Source: Chitinophaga rhizophila (GTDB lineage Bacteria; Bacteroidota; Bacteroidia; Chitinophagales; Chitinophagaceae). Taken from it: DNA of 64,000 bases. Shown in pieces: positions 47,482 through 57,400 of the stretch. How positions within the stretch are numbered: the stretch's first letter is position 1; the number at the start of each line of letters is the position of its first letter. The DNA is taken from NCBI RefSeq assembly GCF_019492185.1, contig NZ_JAICCF010000003.1, positions 1-64,000 on the forward strand, given 5' to 3'. The translations under genes and the position numbers were made by a program. The notes under the pieces were generated by a model. That model did not search any database and was not told where the DNA came from. It saw only the letters and a program-made list of their open reading frames with translations.

Positions 47482-48741
47482 TCAATAACCATATTTCTCT
47501 TTCCACAGGCTGCGCAGGTGCTTACGCATTTCATCTTCCCGGGCATTCTTACCGGGGTCGTAGAGCTTCATACCCTTGATACGGTCAGGCATATATTCCT
47601 GCGGTGAAAAGCTGTTCTCAAAGTCGTGTGAATACTCATACCCTTTCTGGTATCCCATATCTTTCATCAACTTTGTAGGAGCATTGCGGATGTGCATAGG
47701 CACGGGCAGGTCGCCGGTTTGCGATACGACAGACATGGCATTGCCGATAGCCATATAGGCAGCATTGCTCTTAGCTGATGAGGCCAGGTAGGTAGTACAT
47801 TGGGAAAGAATGATCCGGGCTTCGGGATAACCTATCATAGTCACCGCCTGGAAGCAGCTGGTTGCCAGCAGCAGGGCGTTAGGATTGGCATTGCCAATAT
47901 CTTCGGAGGCGGAGATCAGGAGGCGGCGGGCAATGAACTTGACATCCTCGCCACCTTCTATCATGCGGGCCAGGTAATATACAGCTGCATTAGGATCACT
48001 ACCCCTGATAGACTTGATAAAAGCAGAGATGATATCATAATGTTGTTCACCGGACTTGTCATAGATGGCGACTCTTTGCTGCGCAATATCCATGACCTTC
48101 TGGTCGGTGATAACGATAGGATGCTCCTGTTGCAGGGTATTTACCACCAGTTCAAAGAGATTGAGCAGCTTCCTGGCATCGCCCCCTGATATATTAAACA
48201 GGGCAGCTGTTTCTTTTATTTCTATCTCTTTGCTGCCCAGCCATTCATCCTGTTGCATGGCTTGTTGCAGCAGCTGGAGCAGTTCCGGCTGACTCAGTGG
48301 TTTCAGTACATATACCTGGCTGCGTGACAGCAATGCCGAATTGACTTCAAAGGACGGGTTTTCGGTAGTAGCCCCGATCAGGGTAATAATACCTTTCTCC
48401 ACAGCCCCCAGCAAAGCGTCCTGCTGTGACTTATTAAAGCGGTGGATCTCATCGATAAAGAGGACCGCATAGCCCTGTTTACGGGCAATTTCTATCACTT
48501 CACGTACTTCTTTTACACCGGCAGAAATAGCTGACAGGGTATAGAATGGTACATCCAGTGTATGAGCAATGATATTGGCAATTGTTGTTTTACCTACACC
48601 CGGAGGGCCCCACAGGATCATTGAAGGTATTCTGCCTTGCTGGAGTGCAGTGCGCAGGATACTATCTTTGCCGGTCAGGTGTTCCTGTCCCACCAGCTCA
48701 TCCAGGGTCTCCGGTCTTATGCGCTCGGCTAATGGTTCCAT
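47482..48741 (-). CDS. rarA: replication-associated recombination protein A (AAA ATPase)
   Basis: A 419-residue clamp-loader-like AAA ATPase: [20 protein letters not shown] at the N-terminus, Walker [12 protein letters not shown] near 45, Walker [11 protein letters not shown] near 95, sensor [12 protein letters not shown], then the C-terminal RarA/MgsA tetramerisation part ([39 protein letters not shown]). RarA acts at stalled replication forks. The gene is convergent with pbpC with only 11 bp between the stops. Confidence 0.97.
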   Translation of the reverse strand: MEPLAERIRPETLDELVGQEHLTGKDSILRTALQQGRIPSMILWGPPGVGKTTIANIIAHTLDVPFYTLSAISAGVKEVREVIEIARKQGYAVLFIDEIHRFNKSQQDALLGAVEKGIITLIGATTENPSFEVNSALLSRSQVYVLKPLSQPELLQLLQQAMQQDEWLGSKEIEIKETAALFNISGGDARKLLNLFELVVNTLQQEHPIVITDQKVMDIAQQRVAIYDKSGEQHYDIISAFIKSIRGSDPNAAVYYLARMIEGGEDVKFIARRLLISASEDIGNANPNALLLATSCFQAVTMIGYPEARIILSQCTTYLASSAKSNAAYMAIGNAMSVVSQTGDLPVPMHIRNAPTKLMKDMGYQKGYEYSHDFENSFSPQEYMPDRIKGMKLYDPGKNAREDEMRKHLRSLWKEKYGY

Positions 48742-48784
48742 ATTACTATTGAATTAAGGGTTAAGGTTATACAAACTGCATATA

Positions 48785-49327
48785 TCAGATGCCTATGTCA
48801 TCCTGGCCTTCCTGCTGGTCTTTATGATCTTTCTCTTCCTGGCGGTCTTTCCATTGTTTCATATAGAACATGGCCAGTACTGCATTACCTATCAGGATAA
48901 CGCCATAAGTGGTCATCATGATCTGGCCGAAGTTAAGGACAGAGTACAGGTAACCATCCGGCAGGGTCTGTTTCTGCTCAGCCGCCTGCTTTTCCAGTCC
49001 TGACACCAGCATATCCCTGATTTCGGGATCATTGAGTTTAGTAACACTGGAAATTACGACCAGGCCTATCATGATAGGAAAGAAGCTGAGGGCCTGCAGG
49101 CGTACCAGGGTACTGTCTTTGAGCGGAACTTCGGGGTATTGCAGACTTTTCCGGAGGGAGCCAGCCAGTATACCGTGGTAAAAAGTGCCACCCAGAAAGA
49201 GCAATGGCATAAAAATGAGAAGATCGCCAGACTGCAACATTCCCAGTAAAGAAAAAAGTAACATAGCACCGGTAATAAATATACCTATGCCATTAAGCAA
49301 TCTGAATAATTTGATGTCAAAACCCAT
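48785..49327 (-). CDS. small four-helix membrane protein, unknown
   Basis: A 180-residue protein with four hydrophobic segments (about residues 12-30, 33-52, 76-96 and 133-155) and a highly charged C-terminus (DRQEEKDHKDQQEGQDD). I do not recognise the family. It lies 43 bp upstream of rarA on the same strand, so the two may be co-transcribed. Confidence 0.65.
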   Translation of the reverse strand: MGFDIKLFRLLNGIGIFITGAMLLFSLLGMLQSGDLLIFMPLLFLGGTFYHGILAGSLRKSLQYPEVPLKDSTLVRLQALSFFPIMIGLVVISSVTKLNDPEIRDMLVSGLEKQAAEQKQTLPDGYLYSVLNFGQIMMTTYGVILIGNAVLAMFYMKQWKDRQEEKDHKDQQEGQDDIGI

Positions 49328-49471
49328 GTATCCCGTTTTTAAAAGATCACAAACCTACTAAACAGTCGGCAAACCGCCCACAAACATCCCAAGGAACGGA
49401 CCACTTGTCAAAAAGCCGTAGGTCTGCATGGGATGTTTTAGCTATATTTAAAGACTAAACCTGTTTTTTTT

Positions 49472-51541
49472 ATGAAGAGCACTTACGCTTTACACCTTCC
49501 ATTGCTGGCAGCCGTAACCCTTATGGCCGCATGTAATGGTGGCAACACAACCAAACAGACGCAGGATTCGACTGTAGCAGCAGAGGCCAAAGTCCCCGCC
49601 TTTGAGTTAAGTTCCATTGATTCAAGCGCAAAACCATGCGACGATTTTGACCAGTATGTAAATGGCGGCTGGAAGAAAAACAATCCCATCCCTTCCACAG
49701 AAAGCCGCTGGGGAGCTTTCAACGTACTTGACAAAGAAAACAAGGAAGTACGTCTGAAAGGCATCATTTTGTCTCTCGCAGACCAGAAAGACCTCAAAAA
49801 AGGTTCCGAAGAACAGCAGATCTCTGATTTTTACCGTTCTTTCCTGGACACCGCAACTATTGAGAAACTGGGTGTAGCACCGTTACAGCCATATCTCGAC
49901 AAGATTAACAGTATTCAGTCAGCAGCCGATTTCGCAAAGGTATCAGGTGAGCTGCAGGTTATTGGCGTATCCGGTCTGCTTGGCTTTGGCGTTGAAGCGG
50001 ATGCCCGTAACAGTAAGATGAATGCCCTCTACCAGGGTCAGGATGGCCTTAGCCTGGGTGAGAAAAGCTATTACGAAAGACCGGATGCCAGCACAAAAGA
50101 AGTGCGCGACGAGTTTGTAAAACACATCGACAAACAGTTTGCTACTGCCGGATTCAAAGAGACCAACCCTGGTAAAACCATCCTGGACTTTGAAACTAAA
50201 GTAGCCAAGCTGCAGCTCTCTAATGTAGAACTGCGTGACCCTGTAGCGACTTATAACAAAACTTCCTACGGTGACTTAAAGAAACTGGCACCTGATTATG
50301 ACTGGGATGCCTTCACCAATGCACAGGGTATTAAAGCAGACACCCTGATCCTGCAGAACAAAGGTTATATCAGCAAAGTGTCTGCCCTGTTGAAAGGTAC
50401 TTCTCCTGAAACAATGAAGACATGGCTCCGCTGGCAGCTGCTCTCTCATTTTGCTGGTTTCCTGAACAAACCACTGGATGATGAGAACTTCCACTTCTTC
50501 GCAGGTATCATGCGTGGTACTAAACAGCAGCGCCCCCGCCTGGAACGCGCTATCCGTGCTACAGATGCGATGATGGGTATGCCGCTGGGTAAAGTATTCG
50601 CCAAGAAATACTTCCCTGAAAGCTCTAAACAGAAAGTATCAGACATGATCGAGAACGTACGCGCTGTATATGGCGAACGTATTGACAGCCTGACCTGGAT
50701 GAGCGCTGCCACTAAAGAAATGGCACACAAGAAACTGGCTTCCTTTACTTATAAGATCGGTTATCCTGACAAATGGAAAGACTATTCCAGCATTGACATC
50801 AAAGCTAATACCCTGGTAGAAAACATCGTAGCTGCGGCGCATTATGAGCACAAAGAAGCGCTGAACAAGATCGGTAAGCCAGTGGATAAAAGCGAATGGG
50901 GTATGACGCCACAAACAGTGAACGCCTACTATAATCCGCTGAATAATGAGGTGGTATTCCCTGCGGGTATCCTCCAGCCGCCGTTCTTCAACGCCAATGC
51001 AGATGACGCGATCAACTATGGCGGTATCATCGCTGTAATCGGTCATGAGTTCACCCACGGCTTTGATGACCAGGGTTCTCAGTTCGATGCGGACGGTAAC
51101 CTGAAAAACTGGTGGACTGACGCTGACCGCAAAAACTTCATGCAGCTGGCTAAGCGATACATTGACTACTTCAGTGGCATTGAAGTACAGAAAGGATTCT
51201 TCATCAATGGTGCGCTGACTATCGGCGAAAATATTGCTGACCTGGGAGGTCTGACACTGGCATATGCTGCCCTTGAGAAATCACTGAAAGGCAAGGAAGA
51301 GCCGGCACCTATTGATGGCTTTACCTGGAAACAACGTTTTTTCCTGGGCTGGGCACAGGTATGGCATGCTAATACTACTGAAGCTGCACTCCGTAACCAG
51401 GTACAAACTGATCCTCACTCTCCTGCAAGAGACCGTATCAATGGTCCGCTGCCACATCTGAAAACATTCTCTGACGCCTGGGGCTGTGCGCCAGGTAGCA
51501 AGATGGTGCTTCCTGCAGATAAGCAAGTGGTTATCTGGTAA
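49472..51541 (+). CDS. M13 family metallopeptidase (neprilysin/PepO-like) lipoprotein
   Basis: A 689-residue lipoprotein (Cys21 in LMAACNGG). The zinc site HEFTHGFDDQG is near residue 527 and the third ligand Glu is in GENIADLGGL near 589. NAYYNPLNNEVVFPAGILQPPFF and the C-terminal CAPGSKMV are also M13 hallmarks. It degrades small peptides in the periplasm or at the surface. The length is normal for the family. Confidence 0.96.
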   Translation: MKSTYALHLPLLAAVTLMAACNGGNTTKQTQDSTVAAEAKVPAFELSSIDSSAKPCDDFDQYVNGGWKKNNPIPSTESRWGAFNVLDKENKEVRLKGIILSLADQKDLKKGSEEQQISDFYRSFLDTATIEKLGVAPLQPYLDKINSIQSAADFAKVSGELQVIGVSGLLGFGVEADARNSKMNALYQGQDGLSLGEKSYYERPDASTKEVRDEFVKHIDKQFATAGFKETNPGKTILDFETKVAKLQLSNVELRDPVATYNKTSYGDLKKLAPDYDWDAFTNAQGIKADTLILQNKGYISKVSALLKGTSPETMKTWLRWQLLSHFAGFLNKPLDDENFHFFAGIMRGTKQQRPRLERAIRATDAMMGMPLGKVFAKKYFPESSKQKVSDMIENVRAVYGERIDSLTWMSAATKEMAHKKLASFTYKIGYPDKWKDYSSIDIKANTLVENIVAAAHYEHKEALNKIGKPVDKSEWGMTPQTVNAYYNPLNNEVVFPAGILQPPFFNANADDAINYGGIIAVIGHEFTHGFDDQGSQFDADGNLKNWWTDADRKNFMQLAKRYIDYFSGIEVQKGFFINGALTIGENIADLGGLTLAYAALEKSLKGKEEPAPIDGFTWKQRFFLGWAQVWHANTTEAALRNQVQTDPHSPARDRINGPLPHLKTFSDAWGCAPGSKMVLPADKQVVIW

Positions 51542-51563
51542 TTATAAGTTCGTATATATACTA

Positions 51564-51598
51564 AAGGGGACCGGCCAAACAGCTGGTCCCCTTCTTTA
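51564..51598 (+). terminator. terminator after the M13 peptidase gene
   Basis: A perfect 9-bp stem (AAGGGGACC pairing with GGTCCCCTT) followed by CTTTATT. Confidence 0.8.
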
Positions 51599-51689
51599 TT
51601 GCCCTATGGGGAAGCTATCTGCGGAAAGAAGGCATCAACCAGTCATCATTCTCCGGGATTTGTACAATGCATTTCTCTTCATTATGCCT

Positions 51690-51697
51690 TAATTTTG
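51690..51697 (+). promoter_or_regulatory. -7 element (TAATTTTG) of the small membrane gene
   Basis: An exact TAnnTTTG match 37 bp upstream of the ATG at 51734. Confidence 0.5.
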
Positions 51698-51733
51698 TGC
51701 ATTATTCACAGGATTATTAAATATCTGGAACCA

Positions 51734-51967
51734 ATGACAGGCCTGTTAAGACAATACCGCATAGAAATCCGTAATATCTTGATCATCGCACTGATAGCGA
51801 TAGCACTGCCTTATCTGCCTAAACTGGCAGCCTACCTGCTGACAACCAACACAGGTTCAATCATCACAGTAAGCCTGGCGGGCGCTATGGTATTAGCATT
51901 TACCCTGAAGATATACTTCCGCATATTAGTAATGCGTATCAGCAAAGATACCGAGGCTGCTGCCTGA
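51734..51967 (+). CDS. small two-helix membrane protein
   Basis: A 77-residue protein. I start it at the ATG at 51734 (MTGLLRQYRIEIRN), because a -7 element lies directly upstream; the longer frame would start inside the preceding terminator region. It has two membrane helices (residues ~14-33 and ~43-63) and a basic/acidic tail. I do not recognise the family. Confidence 0.6.
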   Translation: MTGLLRQYRIEIRNILIIALIAIALPYLPKLAAYLLTTNTGSIITVSLAGAMVLAFTLKIYFRILVMRISKDTEAAA

Positions 51968-51996
51968 TTCCTTTTCACCGCTAACACCATACTACG

Positions 51997-52302
51997 ATGA
52001 AACAACTATTGCAAATCTCCTATACGCTGCTGCTGGCAGCCCTGATTACTGCCTGTGGGAATACCGGCACGAAAGATACATCAACGACTGATTCTGTCAC
52101 TACCCAACCTGCGGAGCATACGCCGGCAGAGAACGCGGTAGTTGCCGGTAAACTGCCGGATCCTGTGTGTGGCATGCCTTATGATACCATGTACAAGGAA
52201 TGGAGTGTATATAAAACTGATACTATTCACTTCTGTTCTCCAACCTGCAAGCGTGTATTTGACAAGAATCCGGAGAAATATGCAGGGAAACTTGGTCTTT
52301 AA
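51997..52302 (+). CDS. YHS domain-containing lipoprotein
   Basis: A 101-residue lipoprotein (Cys20 in LITACGNT) with a Thr/Ser-rich linker and a C-terminal YHS domain: KLPDPVCGMPYD, then YKTDTIHFCSPTCKRVFDKNPEKYAGKL. YHS domains bind metal, often Cu, through Cys residues, so a role in copper handling at the membrane is plausible. The gene is 29 bp after the small membrane gene and probably co-transcribed. Confidence 0.85.
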   Translation: MKQLLQISYTLLLAALITACGNTGTKDTSTTDSVTTQPAEHTPAENAVVAGKLPDPVCGMPYDTMYKEWSVYKTDTIHFCSPTCKRVFDKNPEKYAGKLGL

Positions 52303-52380
52303 TCGACCAGTGGCCTTTTTTTATCTCTACCCCATGTAACTAAGTGGCATATTTTGCGTTCTAATTACAAACTCCTATGC

Positions 52381-52788
52381 ATGAGATCACTAATAACCAG
52401 CTTGCTGCTACTCATGTTATTCTGCAGCTGCGAGAAAAATGACATAGAGGCCTCCCCCTCAGTAGATATCACCGGATCCTGGCAATTGTCAGAGCAATTA
52501 ATGCAACCTGACACCGCCTGGCAGCGTATCGCGTCCAAAGATTCAGCATATTATCTGTTTGGCAGTAATGGACAATTCGTCTTTGACGCCAAAACATATC
52601 ACCTAAGCGGGACCTATAAAGTCATCGCTGCCGGCAATAAGGTCAACCTGATCATTACCGGTCAGGACTCCGTTGCCCAGTATCTGCAGGTAGAACGCCT
52701 CAACGATACCACCATCCGTATAGATGATTGGTTAAAAGGGGTAAATAAAGAACAGGTCAGCCGGAAGTTCGTTCTCATCAACAAATAA
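52381..52788 (+). CDS. lipocalin-like lipoprotein
   Basis: A 135-residue lipoprotein. I start it at the ATG at 52381; the frame extends upstream only through a TTG. The lipobox is LLMLFCSCEKN (Cys17). The mature protein has the strand pattern of small lipocalin-like Bacteroidota lipoproteins (DITGSWQLSEQLM, YLFGSNGQFVFDAKTYHLSGTYKV, VNLIITGQDSVAQYLQVERLNDTTIRI). The function is unknown. Confidence 0.75.
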   Translation: MRSLITSLLLLMLFCSCEKNDIEASPSVDITGSWQLSEQLMQPDTAWQRIASKDSAYYLFGSNGQFVFDAKTYHLSGTYKVIAAGNKVNLIITGQDSVAQYLQVERLNDTTIRIDDWLKGVNKEQVSRKFVLINK

Positions 52789-52807
52789 GCTATTCACTGA
52801 TAGTGAT

Positions 52808-52886
52808 AAAAAAATAAGTCCCGGGATAATTCCCGGGACGTTCGATTAAAACAGCTTATGAAAATCTACGCTTACGTTCAAATTGT
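52808..52886 (-). ncRNA. predicted small RNA behind a Pho-box-like promoter
   Basis: On the minus strand a -7-like TACTTTTA (52891-52898) preceded by four 11-bp repeats predicts a start near 52886. The transcript would run ~75-80 nt into a hairpin (GTCCCGGGA at 52818-52826 pairing with TCCCGGGAC at 52831-52839) whose minus-strand 3' flank is TTATTTTTTTATC. That T-run exists only on the minus strand, although no minus-strand gene lies here. There is no ATG in the predicted RNA. It is inference from sequence; the hairpin could also end the plus-strand lipoprotein gene. Confidence 0.45.
52818..52839 (-). terminator. intrinsic terminator of the predicted small RNA
   Basis: A 9-bp GC-rich stem with a 4-nt loop, followed on the minus strand by a near-continuous U-tract. 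The plus-strand flank (GTTCGATT) is not a terminator tail. Confidence 0.7.
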
Positions 52887-52890
52887 ACTG

Positions 52891-52950
52891 TAAAAGTAGC
52901 CTCCCCATATTACGAAAGTGTTACCCCGACATTAACAACATATTAAATCA
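52891..52950 (-). promoter_or_regulatory. Pho-box-like promoter, site 1
   Basis: Four 11-bp units lie at 52907-52917, 52918-52928, 52929-52939 and 52940-52950. Each has plus-strand TTA at positions 4-6 (TTA at 52910, 52921, 52932 and 52943). Eight bp separate them from TACTTTTA at 52891-52898 on the minus strand, one base off TAnnTTTG. Confidence 0.65.
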
Positions 52951-53285
52951 ATCCGGAATCCACCATAAAATACCCTGAAAGCCGCGCTTCCTTATTAGTA
53001 CCCATCCCGGTCTATTGCTTCCACTTCAAGATTTGTGAAGGATGAACATTACTTATCCGACTGCCTATTGTCAAGGTTTGAAGCCCGACCATAGCCAGAT
53101 ACAGACTTTTATTTAGGAAATATTCAATGACGATGCTCCTGGTATTGATGGTAGTCAAACAGCATGCGTCAGACATTATATATCCTCTATAATGCATTTA
53201 CCTACAATTAGTTACTATTAAAAATACCCGGCCGGGCACTAGTATATATAGTGGTATCTTTAGGTAACACCAATTTATATTTCCG

Positions 53286-54071
53286 ATGGCAAGGCAAAAC
53301 ACTATTATTACATTCACAGGCAAGCTGGGTAACCTGATCGGTTACCGGCGTAAAGGCCGATATTTTATGCGGAGTATACCGGCGGTAGTCAGGCAGACTG
53401 CGGCTACCCGCATGGCGGCACAACGGTTTGGTATGGCCAGCCGCAAAGCAGCGCTGATCCGCAGGGCTTTCAGGCAGGAACTCACAGGCTGCGCCGACAG
53501 TACACATATCAACCGGTTGAACCGGACGCTGATCCAGGCTGGTCATCATGAGATAAATGCAGTAAAGGGGTTTCGCTTTGATGAAAAGAGTAGTACTGAG
53601 CAATTCTTCCGCATAGCGCCGCGGTTTACAGGAGATGGCGTATTACATATTCCTGCCCAGGCACTGCCGGTTATTGCCGGCATAAAAGCGCTGGAAGTAA
53701 AAGTGATTGCCGCCTGTATTAACTTTCACGCACACCGGGTCGTGGATACCGATGCCGCTGTGGTGGTAATTGATACACATGCACCATTCGCAGGCACAAC
53801 CATTCCCATGCATATCCCCAAAGAGGGCATATGGGTTATCGCCCTGCAGGTAAAGGCGATGTACGCCCCTACTACGGTGTCTGACTCCCCAATGACTGCC
53901 GCAGAGATTATCAGTGTGGTAACACCCACTCCCACAAGGAGACGTACTGTTACAAGTTATCAGCACCCTGTTACTGGTGACGTACCGGGTAATATTGCCG
54001 GTCAGGGAAGCTATGCATTGTTTATAAAGTTGGGTATGCCTCTCCAACGGCCATTCCCACAACTGGAATAA
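53286..54071 (+). CDS. hypothetical protein with DUF6266-like N-terminus
   Basis: A 261-residue soluble protein. The N-terminus (TFTGKLGNLIGYRRKGRYFM, then TRMAAQRFGMASRKAALIRRAF) follows the DUF6266-like plan. A beta-rich second half follows (VIDTHAPFAGTTIPMHIPKEGIWVIALQVKAMY). It is similar in layout, but only weakly in sequence, to the protein at 27800. The function is unknown. Confidence 0.65.
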   Translation: MARQNTIITFTGKLGNLIGYRRKGRYFMRSIPAVVRQTAATRMAAQRFGMASRKAALIRRAFRQELTGCADSTHINRLNRTLIQAGHHEINAVKGFRFDEKSSTEQFFRIAPRFTGDGVLHIPAQALPVIAGIKALEVKVIAACINFHAHRVVDTDAAVVVIDTHAPFAGTTIPMHIPKEGIWVIALQVKAMYAPTTVSDSPMTAAEIISVVTPTPTRRRTVTSYQHPVTGDVPGNIAGQGSYALFIKLGMPLQRPFPQLE

Positions 54072-54379
54072 CCTGCCTTTGCTAACGGAATATAACCTGG
54101 TGCCACTGTTTATTACTATATCCACCTATACTGAAACTATCTGATTAAGTCTACTTCTTATACTGACGCTGCAGGCGCAATACTGCAACCGATCCCGCAT
54201 TCCCTTGCATGACCTCCTTTCACGCTCACAGTTCCATTCACCATCCGGCAGGGCTGCCGGCACGACACTGTATCAAGTCCACGGTTTGTTCTACGTTTGT
54301 TCGAAGCTTGTTCTAATACAATGTATGGTTACTTAGGATCGGCGACTAACTTCTCCATCTCTGAAATATATCAAAAGAA
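54072..54379. other. intergenic region with the second 11-bp repeat
   Basis: The ~300 bp between the DUF6266-like gene and the terminator of the TonB receptor contain no gene. The only structure I see is the 11-bp repeat at 54284-54316. Confidence 0.5.
54284..54316. repeat. 11-bp tandem repeat, three copies (GYTTGTTCNNN)
   Basis: Three adjoining 11-bp units at 54284, 54295 and 54306, all with TTGTTC in the same register. This is the same unit family as at 510-564, 54 kb away. Confidence 0.75.
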
Positions 54380-54380
54380 A

Positions 54381-54416
54381 AAAGGCGCATGGTATGAACC
54401 ACGCGCCTTTCTATTT
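54381..54416. terminator. bidirectional terminator of the TonB receptor gene
   Basis: An AAAGGCGC stem pairs with GCGCCTTT, with A- and T-rich flanks on both sides, 22 bp beyond the receptor's stop. Confidence 0.8.
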
Positions 54417-54431
54417 TGATATGCTATGAGC

Positions 54432-57400
54432 TTAGAATGAATATCTCAGACCTAACTGCATCTGGTGTCTGCTCGCAAAGAAGTCTCTGGAGTAAGGCGT
54501 ACCAGGGTTAGACCATGTGTATACAGGATATGCTGATTCAGTACCAGCAGTTTTGCTGCTCAGACCAACGCTTGCTGTTGAGTTGAAAGTGTTAGGAGAG
54601 AAGTATTGTACACCCCAGTCCTTGTTCAACAGGTTAGTCAGGTTGATGATGTCGTAAGTCAGTGTCAGTGTATGAATGGATTTACCGGCTTTGAAGTTGA
54701 AGTCCTGTGTGAAACGGAAGTCAGCCTGTGTATTCCATGGCGTACGTCCACCGTTACGCTCTGTGAACTGGCCTTTACGGCTGCTCAGGTATTTATCACC
54801 TTCTACGTAAGAGAAGAATGCGTCAGCCATTGCCTGGTTTTCAGGAGTGAAGAACCTGCGTGCTTCTGCCTGATCTTTCGGGATATAGGCAAGGCTTACC
54901 TGCTGAGGTGTACCCTGGATCGTAGCATTTACGAAACCGTAAGAGAATGGCAGACCGGAAGAAGTGTTAAAGAAGAGGGCAAAGTTAGACACGAAACGTC
55001 CTTTGCGGTTCCAGTCAATTTTATAGTTAGCAGTAGCAACGATACGGTGGCGGATGTCGAAGTTAGAGTAAGCCAGGTGCGGATCGTTTGGATTCAGCGC
55101 CTGGTTCAGCTGCCAGTTAGACTCCATTGAGTTACGGATACCGTTGGTGATGTCTTTAGACTGACCGTAAGTATAGGCAACGTTGAAGTTCATACCGAAG
55201 TCAAACGCTTTGTTCACCTGACCGGTAATAGCGTAACGGTAGCCTTTGTTGGTGTTAGACAGCAGGTAGGCATTAGTGAATTTAGAGTTGATTTTACCAC
55301 CGCTATAGATAGGCTGCTGCTTGTCAGTGTCATATACCATGTAAGTAGGGTTATCTACCAGGTTTACCTGCTGGAACTTCAGGTCGTAGATAGTTTTGGT
55401 ATAGATTGCTTCCAATGTGAATCTCCATCTGTTTTTGGTAGAATAATCAACAGCTGCGCTGCTTCTCCACATCTGAGGCATTTTGAAATCGTTGTCGATC
55501 AGGTCAACCTGTGTGGCACCAGAAGCGTCGTTCACATTCACACCTTGTGCAGTGACGAATTGTGCAGCACCCTGGTCAGAGATACCTACAGGATTGCTAC
55601 CTGCTGCAGGAGGAGCTGCTGCTGTAAAGCGTCTGTCATATGCACCATAAGAATTACCGTTATTATAGTAGGCATAACCTAACCATGCAAATGGAATACG
55701 GCCGGTGAACAGACCTGTACCACCACGTACTACCAGGCTCTGGTCGCCTTTCACGTCAAAGTTGAAGCCCAGGCGTGGGGAGATCTGAATATTATTCAGG
55801 TAGTTGTTATTGATATCTTTTGGCAGTGTATAACTGTAAGTGGTACCGAAGTTAGGATCAACAGGAGAGTTGATAGTTTTATCGCTCAGGCTTGTTCTGT
55901 TAGGCAGACTGGTATAGTCGAAACGGATACCTGGTGTCAGTTTGAAGCGGTCAGTCAGCTGAATTTCATCCTGTGCGTACAGGCTGTACATACCGATCTT
56001 GAACTTCGCAGGAGGATTAGCGATGATATAATCGCGGGAGTTGTTAGTATAGTTAAAGTTAGCACGTACACGGCTTGGCGCATTTGCCAGGAAAGCCCCG
56101 ATGCTATCGTAGTCTACACGGCCATTCCATGAGTTTACAAAACCATAGGTGATATTGTAAATTTCGTTGTGTGTACCGATGGTGATATTGTGTTTGCCTT
56201 TGAAGATATTCACGTTGTCGGTGAACTCAAAGGTTTTCTGTTTCATGTCAAAGATAGACGCTTCACGGTCAGTACCCAGGAAGATGGTACCACCTCTTGA
56301 TTTGATCTGGATCTGTGCCAGGGACGGATCAGAGGAAGGATCACGGTAATCGTGGATATTAGAATAACCGATGATTAAGCTGTTGGATACAGAGTTATTG
56401 AAACGGCTTTTCACTTCCATTACCGTAGAACTCTGGTTATTCACCTGTTTGAAGTCGGTACCACCAAAACGGAAGTTCTGCTGATCGCGCTCCAGGTTAG
56501 TAGCTTCGGAAGTGATGGTGTTGTTACGTAATGACAACTGGTGTTTATCATTGATATTCCAGTCAAGGCGGTTGAAGAACTTGTTGGAATTAGCGTAGAT
56601 AGAGGTATTGCCATAAGTACCGGGATCAAATTTACCGCTTTTGGTAATATCCATATCCAGCATGTGCTGACGGATAGCTTCTGCTTCCTGTACAGTGATC
56701 AGTGGCATATCAGCAGAACCTGCGCCCAGGATGATCGGGTCGCGGCGGCGTGCAATTTCTTCGTTGGTGAAGAAGAATAATTTATCCTTGATGATAGGGA
56801 AACCTAATCTGATACCAGTCTGGTAGTCATGGAAATCGGAAGGCAGTTTAGAACCGTCTCCGGCATTGTTTCTACCGATCATACCGGCGTTACGGCCGAA
56901 ACCATATACGGAACCATGAAACTCGTTGGTACCGCTGCGGGTTACCGCATTGATGCTACCACCAAGGAAGTTACCGATTTTCACATCATATGGTGCGAGG
57001 TACACCTGGATATCCTGAATTGCATCCAGGGATACAGGGTTGGAACGGGTACTGCTTCCTGGCTGTCCGGAGCTGTTGCTCTGTCCACCGGAGGAAGGGC
57101 TGAATCCGATCGCGTCGTTATTGATAGCGCCATCGAGTGTAACGTTATTGTAACGGTAGTTGGTACCGAGGAAGGAGTTATTATTGCTTTGTGGCGTAGC
57201 ACGGGTAAAGTCCTGTAAGCTACGGCTGATGGAAGGAAGTGTTTTTAACTGGTTCTGACCAATTTTGAATGCGCCGCTTGCTTTCTGCGTGCTACTACCT
57301 TTTACTACTATTTCACTGAGTGCAGTGGAGGCGTCGGTCAGTTGAAAATTGAAAGTTGAACTACCAAGGGACAGGTTAATGCCGGGAGCTTCTTCAGTTT

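Noticed and set aside
53012..53197. 61-residue minus-strand ORF near the predicted small RNA
   Set aside because: No recognisable features; it lies upstream of the box and would not be served by that promoter.
53198..53220. TTA triplets upstream of the DUF6266-like gene
   Set aside because: Spacing is 10 bp and irregular, without a suitably placed -7 element.
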